DNA from: Harmonia axyridis
Lineage: Eukaryota; Arthropoda; Insecta; Coleoptera; Coccinellidae
Length of the DNA: 64,000 nucleotides
Assembly (NCBI RefSeq): GCF_914767665.1
Contig: NC_059502.1
Location: forward strand, 39,481,812-39,545,811
Direction of reading: 5' to 3'
Shown: positions 42,488-52,146 of the stretch, piece after piece
Layout of the letters: each line of letters starts with the position of its first letter
Position numbering within the stretch: position 1 is the first letter of the stretch
The notes under the pieces: generated by a model
Databases searched by the model: none
What the model saw: only the letters and a program-made list of their open reading frames with translations
What the model was told of the DNA's origin: nothing
Program-made: the position numbers and the translations under genes

Positions 42488-42533
<46 letters not shown>
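42488..42533. repeat. (TA)n microsatellite, shared by two divergent R4 relics
   Basis: 46 bases of TA. A minus-strand relic leaves to the left and a plus-strand relic to the right. Confidence 0.95.
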
Positions 42534-42537
<4 letters not shown>

Positions 42538-42796
42538 TAAGAAGAAAACATCAATACTCCCTCTGATTATATCAGTGAATGGCTTGGTCGAACAGCACAT
42601 GATAGAAAATACTAGACGTTTGAAGTTAGATTCTAGCCTCATTAGTCGAGCTCAGAAGGAGGTTGTCCTGGCCACAACCCGAGCAGTCCGGAAGTTCCTT
42701 ACCAGCTCCTGAGGACACCTTGTCTGCAGAGTAGACCGGTGCTCCCAGCGAACCGACCCGTCTATCGGTGGATTAAAAAAAAAAAAAAAAAAAAAG
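42534..42796 (+). mobile_element. R4-like LINE 3' relic
   Basis: The plus strand encodes SILPLIISVNGLVEQHM, then TRRLKLDSSLISRAQKEVVL, and ends VRKFLTSS then stop, like the full-length copy. A short 3' untranslated region and an A run (42777-42795) follow. The truncated 5' end abuts (TA)n. Confidence 0.8.
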
Positions 42797-42866
42797 TTAT
42801 AAGTATGATAAGGGGTGTGGGAAAATTGATAAGTGTTATAATTTCACTCTTCTTTATTTCATTTAG

Positions 42867-42901
42867 TCGACGTTTCGATCCCCATGGGGACCTTCTTCAG
42901 G
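42867..42901 (-). ncRNA. hammerhead-ribozyme-like motif (left arm)
   Basis: The minus strand reads CCTGAAGAAGGTCCCCATGG then GGATCGAAACGTCGAC. The seven-base stem GGTCCCC/GGGGATC is well formed. Confidence 0.5.
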
Positions 42902-43340
42902 ACTCTACAATAGCAATAGAAAACAGTCAAAAACATGGCAATCACAAAACATGTAAAAATAGTACATACCAAAATACAGAGTTGTAAAGATCTTATTTGA
43001 ACACAAATCAATAGCTCTCAAGAAAGCAATGAACAAAAACATCAACAAATTTAGCGAAAAAAGATCTAATATTTCGTTAGCACAAGAGTAGAAATCAATT
43101 ATCATATGTAAATAAGGTGAACATAATAATCAACAAAATGAGAGGTTGTCAAAAATGCTGTCAACCAGACTTGCCACAGAATACACGCACATGACAATTG
43201 AAACATAGAATAGCATTAAATCACACTTGGTCGCAGTAATTCACTCTCACCGAACTCAGAACAAATGCGATTATTGAAAGACTCCATGAACCGAATCCAA
43301 TCCCCTCTCACAGAAATTGTCCGGAATACAGAATTCATTA

Positions 43341-43694
43341 TTACGTTATCCCGACTGTAGAACTTGTGGAAATATTCATTCCATTTGATCCATCCAATTC
43401 ACTGCCACCAAACTGGTCATAATGAATCAAATAAGTATAGATGGAGCTAATATTGTTTACATCCCTTCTGTAATTCATAGAACAAGTGTGGCGTTTAATA
43501 TGGTACATCTCTAAGAAACATCTTTTCTTTCCACTAACTGCACATTCAAGAATTTTGGTGGAATCATAATTCATTGGGTGATCTTTGTCCCGGGTATGGT
43601 CTGCTAGGGCACAAATCTTATTTGGATTCTTGATGTCGCTCTTGTGTTGAGCAATCCTTCTCTTCAAAAGCTGAGATGTCTGACCAATATACAC
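43341..43694 (-). pseudogene. PLE GIY-YIG endonuclease fragment (left arm)
   Basis: Begins at YIGQTSQLLKRRIAQHKSDI (the second half of the GIY-YIG motif), continues CALADHTRDKDHPMNY and CFLEMYHIKRHTC and ends with a PLE-type tail (NNISSIYTYLI). The first half of the domain and the whole RT are missing. Confidence 0.8.
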
Positions 43695-43728
43695 CTCACT
43701 ACACTATATTGCTCAGACATCTCAGCTT

Positions 43729-44001
43729 TTGAAGAGAAGGATTGCTCAACACAAGAGCGACATCAAGAATCCAAATAAGATTTGTGCCCTAGCAGACCAT
43801 ACCCGGGACAAAGATCACCCAATGAATTATGATTCCACCAAAATTCTTGAATGTGCAGTTAGTGGAAAGAAAAGATGTTTCTTAGAGATGTACCATATTA
43901 AACGCCACACTTGTTCTATGAATTACAGAAGGGATGTAAACAATATTAGCTCCATCTATACCTATTTGATTCGGTACCAATCCAGAATCAGCCTATTTTG
44001 A
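43729..44001 (+). pseudogene. PLE GIY-YIG endonuclease fragment (right arm)
   Basis: Mirror copy of the left-arm fragment with the same residues to NNISSIYTYLI. It then diverges because of the extra 32-bp segment, ending RYQSRISLF. Confidence 0.8.
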
Positions 44002-44525
44002 TTCATTATGACCAGTTTGGTGGCAGTGAATTGGATGGATCAAATGGAATGAATATTTCCACAAGTTCTACAGTCGGGATAACGTAATAATGAATTCTGT
44101 GTTCCGGACTATTTCTGTGAGAGGGGATTGGATTCGGTTCATGGAGTCTTTCAATAATCGCATTTGTTCTGAGTTCGGTGAGAGTGAATTACTGCGACCA
44201 AGTGTGAATTAATGCTATTCTATGTTTCATTTGTCATGTGCGTGTATTCTGTGGCAAGTCTGGTTGACAGCATTTTTGACAACCTCTCATTTTGTTGATT
44301 ATTCTGTTCACCTTATTTACATATGATAATTGATTTCTACTCTTGTGCTAACGAAATATCAGATCTTTTTTCGCCAAATTTGTTGATGTTCTTGTTCATT
44401 GCTTTCTTGAGAGCTATTGATTTGTGTTCAAATAAGATCTTTACAACTTTGTATTTCGGTATGTACTATTTTTACATGTTTTGTGATTGCCATGTTTTTG
44501 ACTGTTTTCTATTGCTATTGTAGAG

Positions 44526-44560
44526 TCCTGAAGAAGGTCCCCATGGGGATCGAAACGTCG
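44526..44560 (+). ncRNA. hammerhead-ribozyme-like motif (right arm)
   Basis: CCTGAAGAAGGTCCCCATGG then GGATCGAAACGTCGAC, a perfect copy of the left-arm motif. Confidence 0.5.
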
Positions 44561-44628
44561 ACTAAATGAAATAAAGAAGAGTGAAATTATAACACTTATC
44601 AATTTTCCCACACCCCTTATCATACTTA

Positions 44629-44633
<5 letters not shown>

Positions 44634-44671
<38 letters not shown>
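44634..44671. repeat. (TA)n microsatellite
   Basis: TA tract bordering the PLE palindrome; a 59-base unique spacer (44672-44730) follows. Confidence 0.95.
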
Positions 44672-44674
<3 letters not shown>

Positions 44675-44725
44675 TCGAATTCCCTTAAAGATTCACGATA
44701 TTTATAGTAAGACTGTTATCTGGAG

Positions 44726-44730
<5 letters not shown>

Positions 44731-44806
<76 letters not shown>
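44731..44806. repeat. (TA)n microsatellite at 5' end of the full-length R4 LINE
   Basis: About 76 bases of TA directly before GCAGGGGGGCGAATG. Confidence 0.95.
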
Positions 44807-44809
<3 letters not shown>

Positions 44810-47800
44810 GGGGGGCGAATGCCTTCGGGGACTGACGGCCCCGCATACCCGAGTCACCCAGCTTCCAAGGTTGGCAGCCTGGAAGTTGAAGAATTGGTTG
44901 CTCCCATTACGCGAAGTATGATTCAGGGCGGTAGAGGGCAGCAGGCTGGCCCTCTTCGGAGCCGTCCGGAGGTAGAGCCTGTTGGGGTCAGCTGTGGGGC
45001 AAGCGGCGCAGCCCCCCGAGATGGCACCGTAAGCCCAATCTCATTTTCCCTTAGGAGAGGAAGGAGGAGCAACAGCTTGGATGGAATTCGAGTCCGTCCC
45101 GCTGACGTTCTCAGACGAGATGGGAGAATACGCTGGACTGAGGAACAAAATGTACTGCTTATGCGTGTTCATTTTATATCGAAGGAATTGGAACAGAGAG
45201 AAAACCTGAACTATAGACAGACACTCACCCAAACCTGGAATGAGATAAATCCGGAGAAACCATCTTATCCAAATCTGCTGGCGAATAGAATCAAGTGGTT
45301 GCTGAATAACGATAAGTTCACTGCAATAGAGCTCGACAACATTAAGCTCAGCTGTTATCCACGAAGCGCAATATACGATTGTCGTGAACAATCCACTGGG
45401 ACAGTTCCTACCCAGACACCAGAAGAGGAAGAAAGCTGCGCAGTCAAACCCAGCACGCTAGAACGACAACTCCTCAAAAATTACCTCTTGTACGCTGGAA
45501 TACCACCTCAAAACAGGCCAAGAATACCTAGAATGAAAGGCTCGAAGTTAATGTTGCAAAAGGTACACGAAATCGACAAATTACTTGAGAGAAACTTACC
45601 ACTAACAGGAACGCTGGAGCAGGTAACGGATTTCGTTTACGCGGGCGCGATTACTGCATGCACTGAATTGGGGGCGAAGATAGTAGATACACAACCAAAG
45701 AAACAGGAAACAGCACCACCTTGGAAACAGCGGCTAGAAAAAAAGATAACAGATATCAGAAAAAAAATCGGCATATTACATACTTACCTGAGCACCCAAC
45801 CACCATCAGGCAGGGTTGAGAAACTAACACGCCAGATAGCATCCACATTCAAGATCAAAGCTCGAAACAGCTGCTTCAGGGAAAGTGTTGTCATGATATC
45901 TGACAGGCTGAAACAAAAGATTAAAGTATTAGGTTGCAGGCTCCAACGATACAACGAAAGAGTTAAAAGATACAAGAATAACCAACTCTTCTATAAGAAT
46001 CAGCAGCAGTTTTTCCGCCAGCTTGAAGATGAAACCTCCGTTGGGGAAGAACCACCCACTGAAGAAGAAATGCACCTGTTCTGGAAAAACATATGGGAGG
46101 AAGAGAAAATCCACGACGACAGTCCACAATGGGTCAGAGAAGCCGAAAGGGAATCATCAAAATATCGGATGGATGATGTGACCATTACAGAGGAAGACAT
46201 TAAAGCGACGCTGAAAAAAACAAATAACTGGTCAGCCCCTGGCGTGGATAAAATCCAAAATTATTGGTGGAAATACTTCGCGGCAACGCATCAACACCTT
46301 GCGAAACTTTTCCAGGAAACCCTTGAAGATCCTACCAAAATACCTGACTTCTTCACACTCGGAATATCACACATGCTGCCGAAAGGAAACAACGCAGCCA
46401 ACCCTAAGAACTATAGATCTATTACTTGTCTCCCTACAATCTACAAAGTGCTGACAGGGGTCTTAACGCGTCATATTTGGAAGCATGTAAACGAAAGTAA
46501 TATTTTGGCACCTGAACAGAAGGGATGCCGAAGAGGTGCCCGAGGATGCAAGGAGATGCTGATCACTGATTTTATTATCACTAAACAGGTGAAAAGAAGA
46601 CAGAGAAACATATCGCTGGCTTGGGTGGACTATCGGAAAGCGTTTGACTCGATCCCGCACTCCTGGCTGAAAAAAACACTCCACCTATACGGAATTTCTA
46701 AACCGGTTATAGCCTTTCTGGAGCATATGATGAAGACTTGGCGCACACAGCTGGTAGTTAACTCCAAAAATAAATATTATAAGACCGCTGAAATAAAAAT
46801 CCGGAGAGGTATCTTCCAGGGAGATACCCTGAGTCCGCTCTGGTTCTGTTTGGCACTGAACATTCTGAGCAAGCTACTGAAAAACCAAATTTACGGATAC
46901 GTCATCCATAAGGCACGGAACATTAAGATAAATCACCAAATGTACGTGGACGACCTCAAGTTATATGCTGCGAACGAGGAGCAGATAAAACAACAACTTA
47001 AAATAGTAGCTTCGTTCAGTGAGACGATAGGAATGGAGATGGGTCTTGAGAAGTGCGCTGTGGTTCACGTGAAGAGGGGCAAAGTGCAGGACGGTGCTGG
47101 TCTGCATGTGATGGACGATATAACCATACCAGGTCTGGGTCCTCAAGAGTCCTATAAATACCTTGGAGTGCAACAAGCCCTGGACATAAAGACCACTGAG
47201 ATGAAGGGTGTGTTCAGAGAGAAGTTTCTGACCAGACTCAGAAAAGTGCTTCAAAGCAAGTTGAACTCCAAGGAAATGTTCAATGCAATCAACATCTGGG
47301 CCATACCTTGCATAGAGTACTCATTCGGAGTGATCAAATGGTCCACTTCAGATCTACAAGATCTAGATCGAAAAGCACGAGCCCTCCTAACCAGGCATGG
47401 AATCCACCACCCGCATGCCTCTGTTAACAGACTGTACATCCCGAGGCATGAAGGCGGCCGAGGACTGAAGAACTTGGAAATAGTACATAACAACACAGTT
47501 TCGAACATGAGAGATTACCTTCTTTCCAAGCGCTCACCATTCATCCAAGCCATATGCCAGGAGGACGAAAACCTGAGCCCGTTGAACTTGGCTGGCCAAC
47601 TGGATACACCGCGAAGTACTCTTGAACAACTGTCCCAGGAATGGCGTGGTAAGGCACTGCATGGACGATACCCTGGAAGCCTGGAAAAAAGTGAAATTAA
47701 TAAGAGGGAATCACTTACCTACCTGAGAGCTGGATACTTGTTTCCCGAAACAGAAGGTAGAAGAATGGTCGCTATCCAAGATCAAGTGATCCCCACAAGA

Positions 47801-48487
47801 TCCTACATTAAAAACATAACGGGACGGAACATACCAACCGACAAATGCCGAAAATGCCTACAAGCGACCGAGTCCGTGCAACACATAACTTCCTCCTGTC
47901 CCATACTAGCACCAACGGACTATACACAGCGGCATAACGCGATGGCAAGGGTATATCACCAGGCAATTGCCAAGAGATGTGGGTTGATAAGAAATTTGAA
48001 AAAACCATTTGAATACCATCCGATCGGTGTTCTGGAGAATGATAACTTCAAGATCTATTGGGATACGTTCATCCACACAGACAGGCCCATTAAACACAAC
48101 AGGCCAGATATCATGCTTTTCAACAAAAAAGAACGAACAGTTGAAATTGTAGATATAACAATCCCTGCCGACGACAATGTATATAAGGCGTATGTTGAGA
48201 AGACAACCAAGTACCATGACCTGGCCTTCGAAGTTAAGACTATATACAACCTAAAGTCAACAGCCATACTACCGCTGATAATTTCGACGAACGGATTAGT
48301 AGAAAAACATCTGGTTGAGAATACTGTCAAACTAAAACTGGATGTGGACCTCATTAGTACAGCCCAGAGGGAGGTCATACTAGCAAATGTTAGAATAGTA
48401 CGGAAGTTCCTTACATCTATCTGAAATGCCTTGGCAAATTCTGCCCGGCACTAAGAGATACCAACCCTATAAGGTGAAAAAAAAAAT
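44807..48487 (+). mobile_element. full-length R4/Dong-like LINE
   Basis: A single-ORF non-LTR retrotransposon with a restriction-like endonuclease, bounded by (TA)n on both sides. The 5' leader is only 12 bases before the ATG, the ORF is intact, and the 3' end is a 50-base untranslated region plus an A run (48479-48487). Six shorter relatives lie nearby at equivalent positions relative to TA tracts. Confidence 0.85.
44819..48424 (+). CDS. R4/Dong-like LINE polyprotein (DNA-binding, RT, restriction-like endonuclease)
   Basis: 1201 codons, no stop or shift. Residues about 104-165 look Myb-like (IRWTEEQNVLLMRVHFISKE ... LANRIKWLLNNDKF), the probable target-binding part. RT: NNWSAPGVDKIQNYWWKYF, NYRSITCLPTIYKVLTG, WVDYRKAFDSIPHSWL (motif A, about 604), RRGIFQGDTLSPLWFCLAL (motif B), MYVDDLKLYAANEEQ (motif C, about 709) and SYKYLGVQQA. 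Thumb region: PHASVNRLYIPRHEGGRGL. Near 1010 the CCHC motif CRKCLQATESVQHITSSC precedes the PD-(D/E)xK-type endonuclease (NRPDIMLFNKKERTVEIVDI, from about 1095) that nicks the target. This order is diagnostic of R2/R4-type elements, and the single short leader fits R4/Dong. Likely functional protein; whether it is expressed is unknown. Confidence 0.85.
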   Translation: MPSGTDGPAYPSHPASKVGSLEVEELVAPITRSMIQGGRGQQAGPLRSRPEVEPVGVSCGASGAAPRDGTVSPISFSLRRGRRSNSLDGIRVRPADVLRRDGRIRWTEEQNVLLMRVHFISKELEQRENLNYRQTLTQTWNEINPEKPSYPNLLANRIKWLLNNDKFTAIELDNIKLSCYPRSAIYDCREQSTGTVPTQTPEEEESCAVKPSTLERQLLKNYLLYAGIPPQNRPRIPRMKGSKLMLQKVHEIDKLLERNLPLTGTLEQVTDFVYAGAITACTELGAKIVDTQPKKQETAPPWKQRLEKKITDIRKKIGILHTYLSTQPPSGRVEKLTRQIASTFKIKARNSCFRESVVMISDRLKQKIKVLGCRLQRYNERVKRYKNNQLFYKNQQQFFRQLEDETSVGEEPPTEEEMHLFWKNIWEEEKIHDDSPQWVREAERESSKYRMDDVTITEEDIKATLKKTNNWSAPGVDKIQNYWWKYFAATHQHLAKLFQETLEDPTKIPDFFTLGISHMLPKGNNAANPKNYRSITCLPTIYKVLTGVLTRHIWKHVNESNILAPEQKGCRRGARGCKEMLITDFIITKQVKRRQRNISLAWVDYRKAFDSIPHSWLKKTLHLYGISKPVIAFLEHMMKTWRTQLVVNSKNKYYKTAEIKIRRGIFQGDTLSPLWFCLALNILSKLLKNQIYGYVIHKARNIKINHQMYVDDLKLYAANEEQIKQQLKIVASFSETIGMEMGLEKCAVVHVKRGKVQDGAGLHVMDDITIPGLGPQESYKYLGVQQALDIKTTEMKGVFREKFLTRLRKVLQSKLNSKEMFNAINIWAIPCIEYSFGVIKWSTSDLQDLDRKARALLTRHGIHHPHASVNRLYIPRHEGGRGLKNLEIVHNNTVSNMRDYLLSKRSPFIQAICQEDENLSPLNLAGQLDTPRSTLEQLSQEWRGKALHGRYPGSLEKSEINKRESLTYLRAGYLFPETEGRRMVAIQDQVIPTRSYIKNITGRNIPTDKCRKCLQATESVQHITSSCPILAPTDYTQRHNAMARVYHQAIAKRCGLIRNLKKPFEYHPIGVLENDNFKIYWDTFIHTDRPIKHNRPDIMLFNKKERTVEIVDITIPADDNVYKAYVEKTTKYHDLAFEVKTIYNLKSTAILPLIISTNGLVEKHLVENTVKLKLDVDLISTAQREVILANVRIVRKFLTSI

Positions 48488-48507
48488 ATATATATATATA
48501 TATATAC
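48487..48507. repeat. (TA)n tract after R4 A tail
   Basis: Short TA tract, the right side of the R4 target and the left side of the next PLE. Confidence 0.9.
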
Positions 48508-48557
48508 AAAATGTGATAATTTCCTAAAGTAATTAATAACATTATAATTATTACTTA

Positions 48558-48708
48558 CATTACTTTGGAAGGATGTTGGAATGGGGTCCTTTATTTTGGT
48601 GTACAATGACCTCACCGTTTTTTGATTTTGGACTGCAATTTTGATGTTTTCCTCTCTGAACACATTTTTCAATTTTCCTGTCAAGTTTGTAACATTTGGA
48701 TACGATAT
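48558..48708 (-). repeat. inverted copy of PLE coding segment
   Basis: The minus strand here reads SYPNVTNLTGKLKNVFREEN and on to DPIPTSFQSNV, the same as the plus strand at 48862-49012 apart from single substitutions (KIAVQ versus KISVQ). Confidence 0.85.
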
Positions 48709-48711
48709 CAT

Positions 48712-49364
48712 TCATAGAAGAAGGACTAAAAAAATTACACCAGATTCTTAAAGAAAATGATTATCCTAACAGCATGATTAAGAAATTACTATATGCTAAT
48801 GGTACCACTCAAAATGAACAAACAGAAGAACAAAATATGACAACAGATAGAACACATTATGCATCATATCCAAATGTTACAAACTTGACAGGAAAATTGA
48901 AAAATGTGTTCAGAGAGGAAAACATCAAAATTTCAGTCCAAAATCAAAAAACGGTGAGGTCATTGTACACCAAAATAAAGGACCCCATTCCAACATCCTT
49001 CCAAAGTAATGTCGTTTATAAAATAAAATGTGAGACTTGCGACAAATGTTATATAGGACATACCTCCCAATGGCTGAAAAGTAGAGTGGCGCTACATAGA
49101 TCGGACATAAGAAAATACCCAGAGAGATGTGCATTGGCTGCGCATGCGCATAATCTGGACCATCATGTGAATTTTGAAGGTGTTGAGGTACTCAAAACAG
49201 AGAGAAATTATCAAAAAAGATTGATTCACGAAATGATTAACATAAACAAAGAAGATGAAACCATAAATAAGAAGACAGATACGAACAAATTAAGCTCTAT
49301 ATACAGTTATTTGTTAGAAAGGATAAAAATGGAACCTTTTTATGACGGCCCAATAGATGAATAA
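48712..49364 (+). pseudogene. PLE connector and GIY-YIG endonuclease, 5'-truncated
   Basis: Open frame from about EEGLKKLHQILKENDYPNSM through THYASYPNVTNLTGKL and NQKTVRSLYTKIKDPIPTSF into the GIY-YIG domain (VVYKIKCETCDKCYIGHTSQ, WLKSRVALHRSDI), LAAHAHNLDHHVNF and the complete end FYDGPIDE. It is similar to PLE-2 throughout. The RT is missing, but the endonuclease half has no stop. The first residues of the open frame (from 48696) come from the inverted segment. Confidence 0.85.
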
Positions 49365-49697
49365 AGAAGACAGGGAACATAGAGGAGTGAGAGACTAGTT
49401 TTCTATAATAACAGAAACATAACCATCAAATGTCATTATTGTGTTATCTTAGATGAGAGTTACTAAATTGTGTATAAATAAGATTATCAACCGGAAGAGT
49501 TTTTAAATTGTGAAATAGATTTAGTTGACGTGTTTTTGGAGAATTCCTATGAAATCAAAATATAACTTTTTGTTTTTATTGGTTACAACGTTTGTGGCAG
49601 ATGTTATCCATGTAAAACCTCACATTCAGTGAGTAAATTTGTTTGTTTTCTAAAATTTGTTATTTATTAATTGTATTTTATTGATCTTTTGCAGAAG

Positions 49698-49730
49698 CCC
49701 TGAAGAAGCATTAAATTAATGCGAAAGCTT
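49698..49730 (+). ncRNA. hammerhead-ribozyme-like motif
   Basis: CCTGAAGAAGCATTAAATTA then ATGCGAAAGCTTGG: the same core as 31808-31842. Confidence 0.5.
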
Positions 49731-49831
49731 GGCATAGAATAAAGAGTAGTCAATCATTTACTCCGAAAACCCGAGCCTAAAGACCCTTAAATTTCATTCA
49801 ATATATTTATTTTGGCTCTTACAACAATAGT

Positions 49832-49834
<3 letters not shown>

Positions 49835-49867
<33 letters not shown>
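49835..49867. repeat. (TA)n microsatellite
   Basis: TA tract at the right end of the PLE. Confidence 0.95.
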
Positions 49868-49869
<2 letters not shown>

Positions 49870-50453
49870 GGTGTCCCAAGGTGAGTGGCCTATTAGATTA
49901 TTATGGAAACTATTGATGGTAAAGATTTCAAATTTGGTGGATAGATATTTGGCCATGTAAGGTACATTTTTAAAATAATTTCACATTTCCAGTGTTGCCG
50001 GATGTACGACAATTTGGCAACAACTTTGTTATTTTAAATGGGACATCCGGTATTCCTATTTTTTTATGATACTCCATAAAATATTAAATCTATTCACTTT
50101 TACTTTTCCATCCCTATCTTTAACGGTTTTTGAGTTATTAATTATTTTTCGAAATTTTAGATCAAATTGGCGTATTACGAAAATGACTCTAGTTCGCTCA
50201 ATATTCGAGATTTAAGTCAGAAATTTTGCAAGTCGTTAGATCTTGATCTGATCTGTGTCACTGTTTTTGAATTATGGTTGTCAATAATACAGGACGGACC
50301 AAAAAAATCATCATTTGCCAAGTTACAAAATTGTAAAAATGTCTATATTTTCAAATTAGACACCTAGTATATTTTTCAATTTTTGGAATCAGTACAACAC
50401 ACTCTACAATATTTCTATTCACGTCCCTATACCTATCTCAACTGGATTCCGAG
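49868..50453. other. unassigned sequence starting CGGGTGTCCC
   Basis: Directly after the TA tract the sequence starts CGGGTGTCCCAAGGTGAGTG, which looks like a transposon end, but no inverted partner was found in the window. A 66-codon open stretch (50167-50367) has no recognised motif. The right end is the A tail of an R4 relic on the minus strand (T run near 50454). Confidence 0.4.
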
Positions 50454-50693
50454 TTTTTTTATCACCGTTGTAGGGTAAGGCTTCGAGGTTGCCGGTTCCT
50501 CACAGAACAAGGCAACACTCAATTGCTAGTGAGGAAACTTCTCACAATTCTCGTGGTCCACAAGATCACCTCCCTCTGCGCCTTCTCTATTAGATCTTCG
50601 TGAAGTCCAAGTTTGGCTGTGTTCCCAGTTAGATGCATCTCAACCAGCCCATTCGTGGTGATGACCAGAGGAAGTATGGTTATGTGGGTTATA

Positions 50694-50697
<4 letters not shown>
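50454..50697 (-). mobile_element. R4-like LINE 3' relic
   Basis: The minus strand encodes ITILPLVITTNGLVEMHLTG, KLGLHEDLIEKAQREVIL and VRSFLTSN then stop, the C-terminus of an R4-like protein, followed by about 60 bases and an A tail. The 5' end abuts (TA)n at 50697. Confidence 0.8.

Positions 50698-50727
<30 letters not shown>
50697..50727. repeat. (TA)n microsatellite
   Basis: TA tract between two minus-strand R4 relics. Confidence 0.95.
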
Positions 50728-50734
<7 letters not shown>

Positions 50735-50812
50735 CACACATTTGTGATTTTTCAGAGTTACCCGGGCGTCAATGCGCCAAGAGCAACTCCTAATGAGGGT
50801 ATATTATTTTGC

Positions 50813-50813
<1 letters not shown>
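50728..50813 (-). mobile_element. R4-like LINE 3' relic, about 85 bp
   Basis: The minus strand has ATAATATACCCTCATTAG, GAGTTGCTCTTGGCGCATTG and ACGCCCGGGTAACTC, then an A tail (T run 50727-50735). The layout of ATATATCCCCAC + stop, CTCTTGGCGC and CCCGGGT matches the 3' end of the copy at 52207-53690. (TA)n lies on both sides. Confidence 0.65.

Positions 50814-50814
<1 letters not shown>

Positions 50815-50863
<49 letters not shown>
50815..50863. repeat. (TA)n microsatellite
   Basis: TA tract left of the mariner. Confidence 0.95.
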
Positions 50864-50869
<6 letters not shown>

Positions 50870-52146
50870 GTGTGAATAAGTCTTTCCCGTTTTTTTTTCA
50901 AATTTTGAGCCTTTATTGTGAAAAAATGGTTACAAATGAATTATTGAAAGTATTGGCCATCGCTAGCTACAACTTTTCCCCATCTTTCTGGCAACATACG
51001 AATCCCGTTGCGAAAAAATTCGACCGGTTTGGCCTCTATCCAGTCATCCACCCATTTTTTGGCTTCCTCGTAGGAATGGAAGTGCTGGTCAGCCAGGCCA
51101 TGCGTCATCGATCTGAAGAGATGGTAATCAGACGGAGCAATGTCTGGACTATACGGCGGGTGGGGTAGGACTTCCCATTTGAACGTTTCTAAGTATGTTT
51201 TCACCGGCTGTGCAACATGTGGGCGAGCATTGTCATGTTGCAAAATAACTTTGTCGTGCCTGTCGGAGTATTGTGGCCGTTTTTCTCGCAGTGCGCGGCT
51301 CAAACGCATCAATTGTCGTCGATAGACCTCGCCTGTGATCCTTTCATTCGGTTTCAGAAGCTCATAGTAAACCACACCTAGCTGGTCCCACCATATACAG
51401 AGCATGAGCTTGGCGCCATGAATATTTGGCTTGGCCGTCGATGATGATGCATGGCCGGGTAGTCCCCATGATTTTCTTCGCTTCTGATTATCGTAACGGA
51501 TCCACTTTTCATCGCCAGTCACGATACGATGCAGAAAACCCTTTCTTTTATGTCGCTGAAGCAGCTGTTCGCAAGTGAAAAAACGCCGTTCGACTTCTCT
51601 CAGCTTCAGTTCCTACGGCACCCAATTTCCTTGCTTTTGGATCATTCCCATGGCTTTCAAACGCTTGGAAATGGTTGTTCGGTCAACTCCCAATGCTTCA
51701 GCAAGTTCTTCTTGCGTTTGACACGAATCTTCATCAAGCAAAGTCGCCAATTTTTGATCTTCAAAGATTTGCGGCCGCCCGGAACGCTCCTTGTCTTCCA
51801 CGTCGAAATCGCCACTTTTGAAGGATCGAAACCATCCGCGAACACTTGAATCATCGACACAACCTTCTCCATAAGCTTCCTGAAGCAACCGATGCGCCTC
51901 GGCAGCAGATTTCTTCAAATTGAACCAATAAAGTGAAACTTCCCGCAAATGACGTCGACTCGGCTCAAATTTCGACATTTTCACGATTTCAAAAATTTAT
52001 GATGCGAAAAAATTTCAACTAATGTGTTAGTGTGGAATTGTTGACAGATGAATAAGCTTTGATTATGACATATGTAACCATTAAATACTCGCACAGTATT
52101 GGTGGCGCCATCTCTTACAAAAAACGGGAAAGACTTATTCACACAC

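Larger units (their letters stand above)
42797..44636. mobile_element. Penelope-like head-to-head palindrome, 1.84 kb
   Basis: Left arm 42797-43683 and right arm 43711-44636 are near-perfect reverse complements around a 27-bp spacer. The only large difference is a roughly 32-bp segment near 43972-44003 in the right arm. Each arm runs from a pLTR with a hammerhead-like core on the outside to a GIY-YIG coding fragment on the inside. It is a dimer of one 5'-truncated PLE in opposite orientations. Confidence 0.85.
48508..49834 (+). mobile_element. Penelope-like element with inverted 5' segment
   Basis: A 5'-truncated PLE between two (TA)n tracts. The first part (about 48558-48708) is a reversed copy of an internal coding stretch (about 48862-49012), joined to the forward coding part at about 48712. 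The 3' untranslated region (49365-49690) leads to a pLTR piece with a hammerhead-like core at 49698 and AATAAAGAG. Confidence 0.8.
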
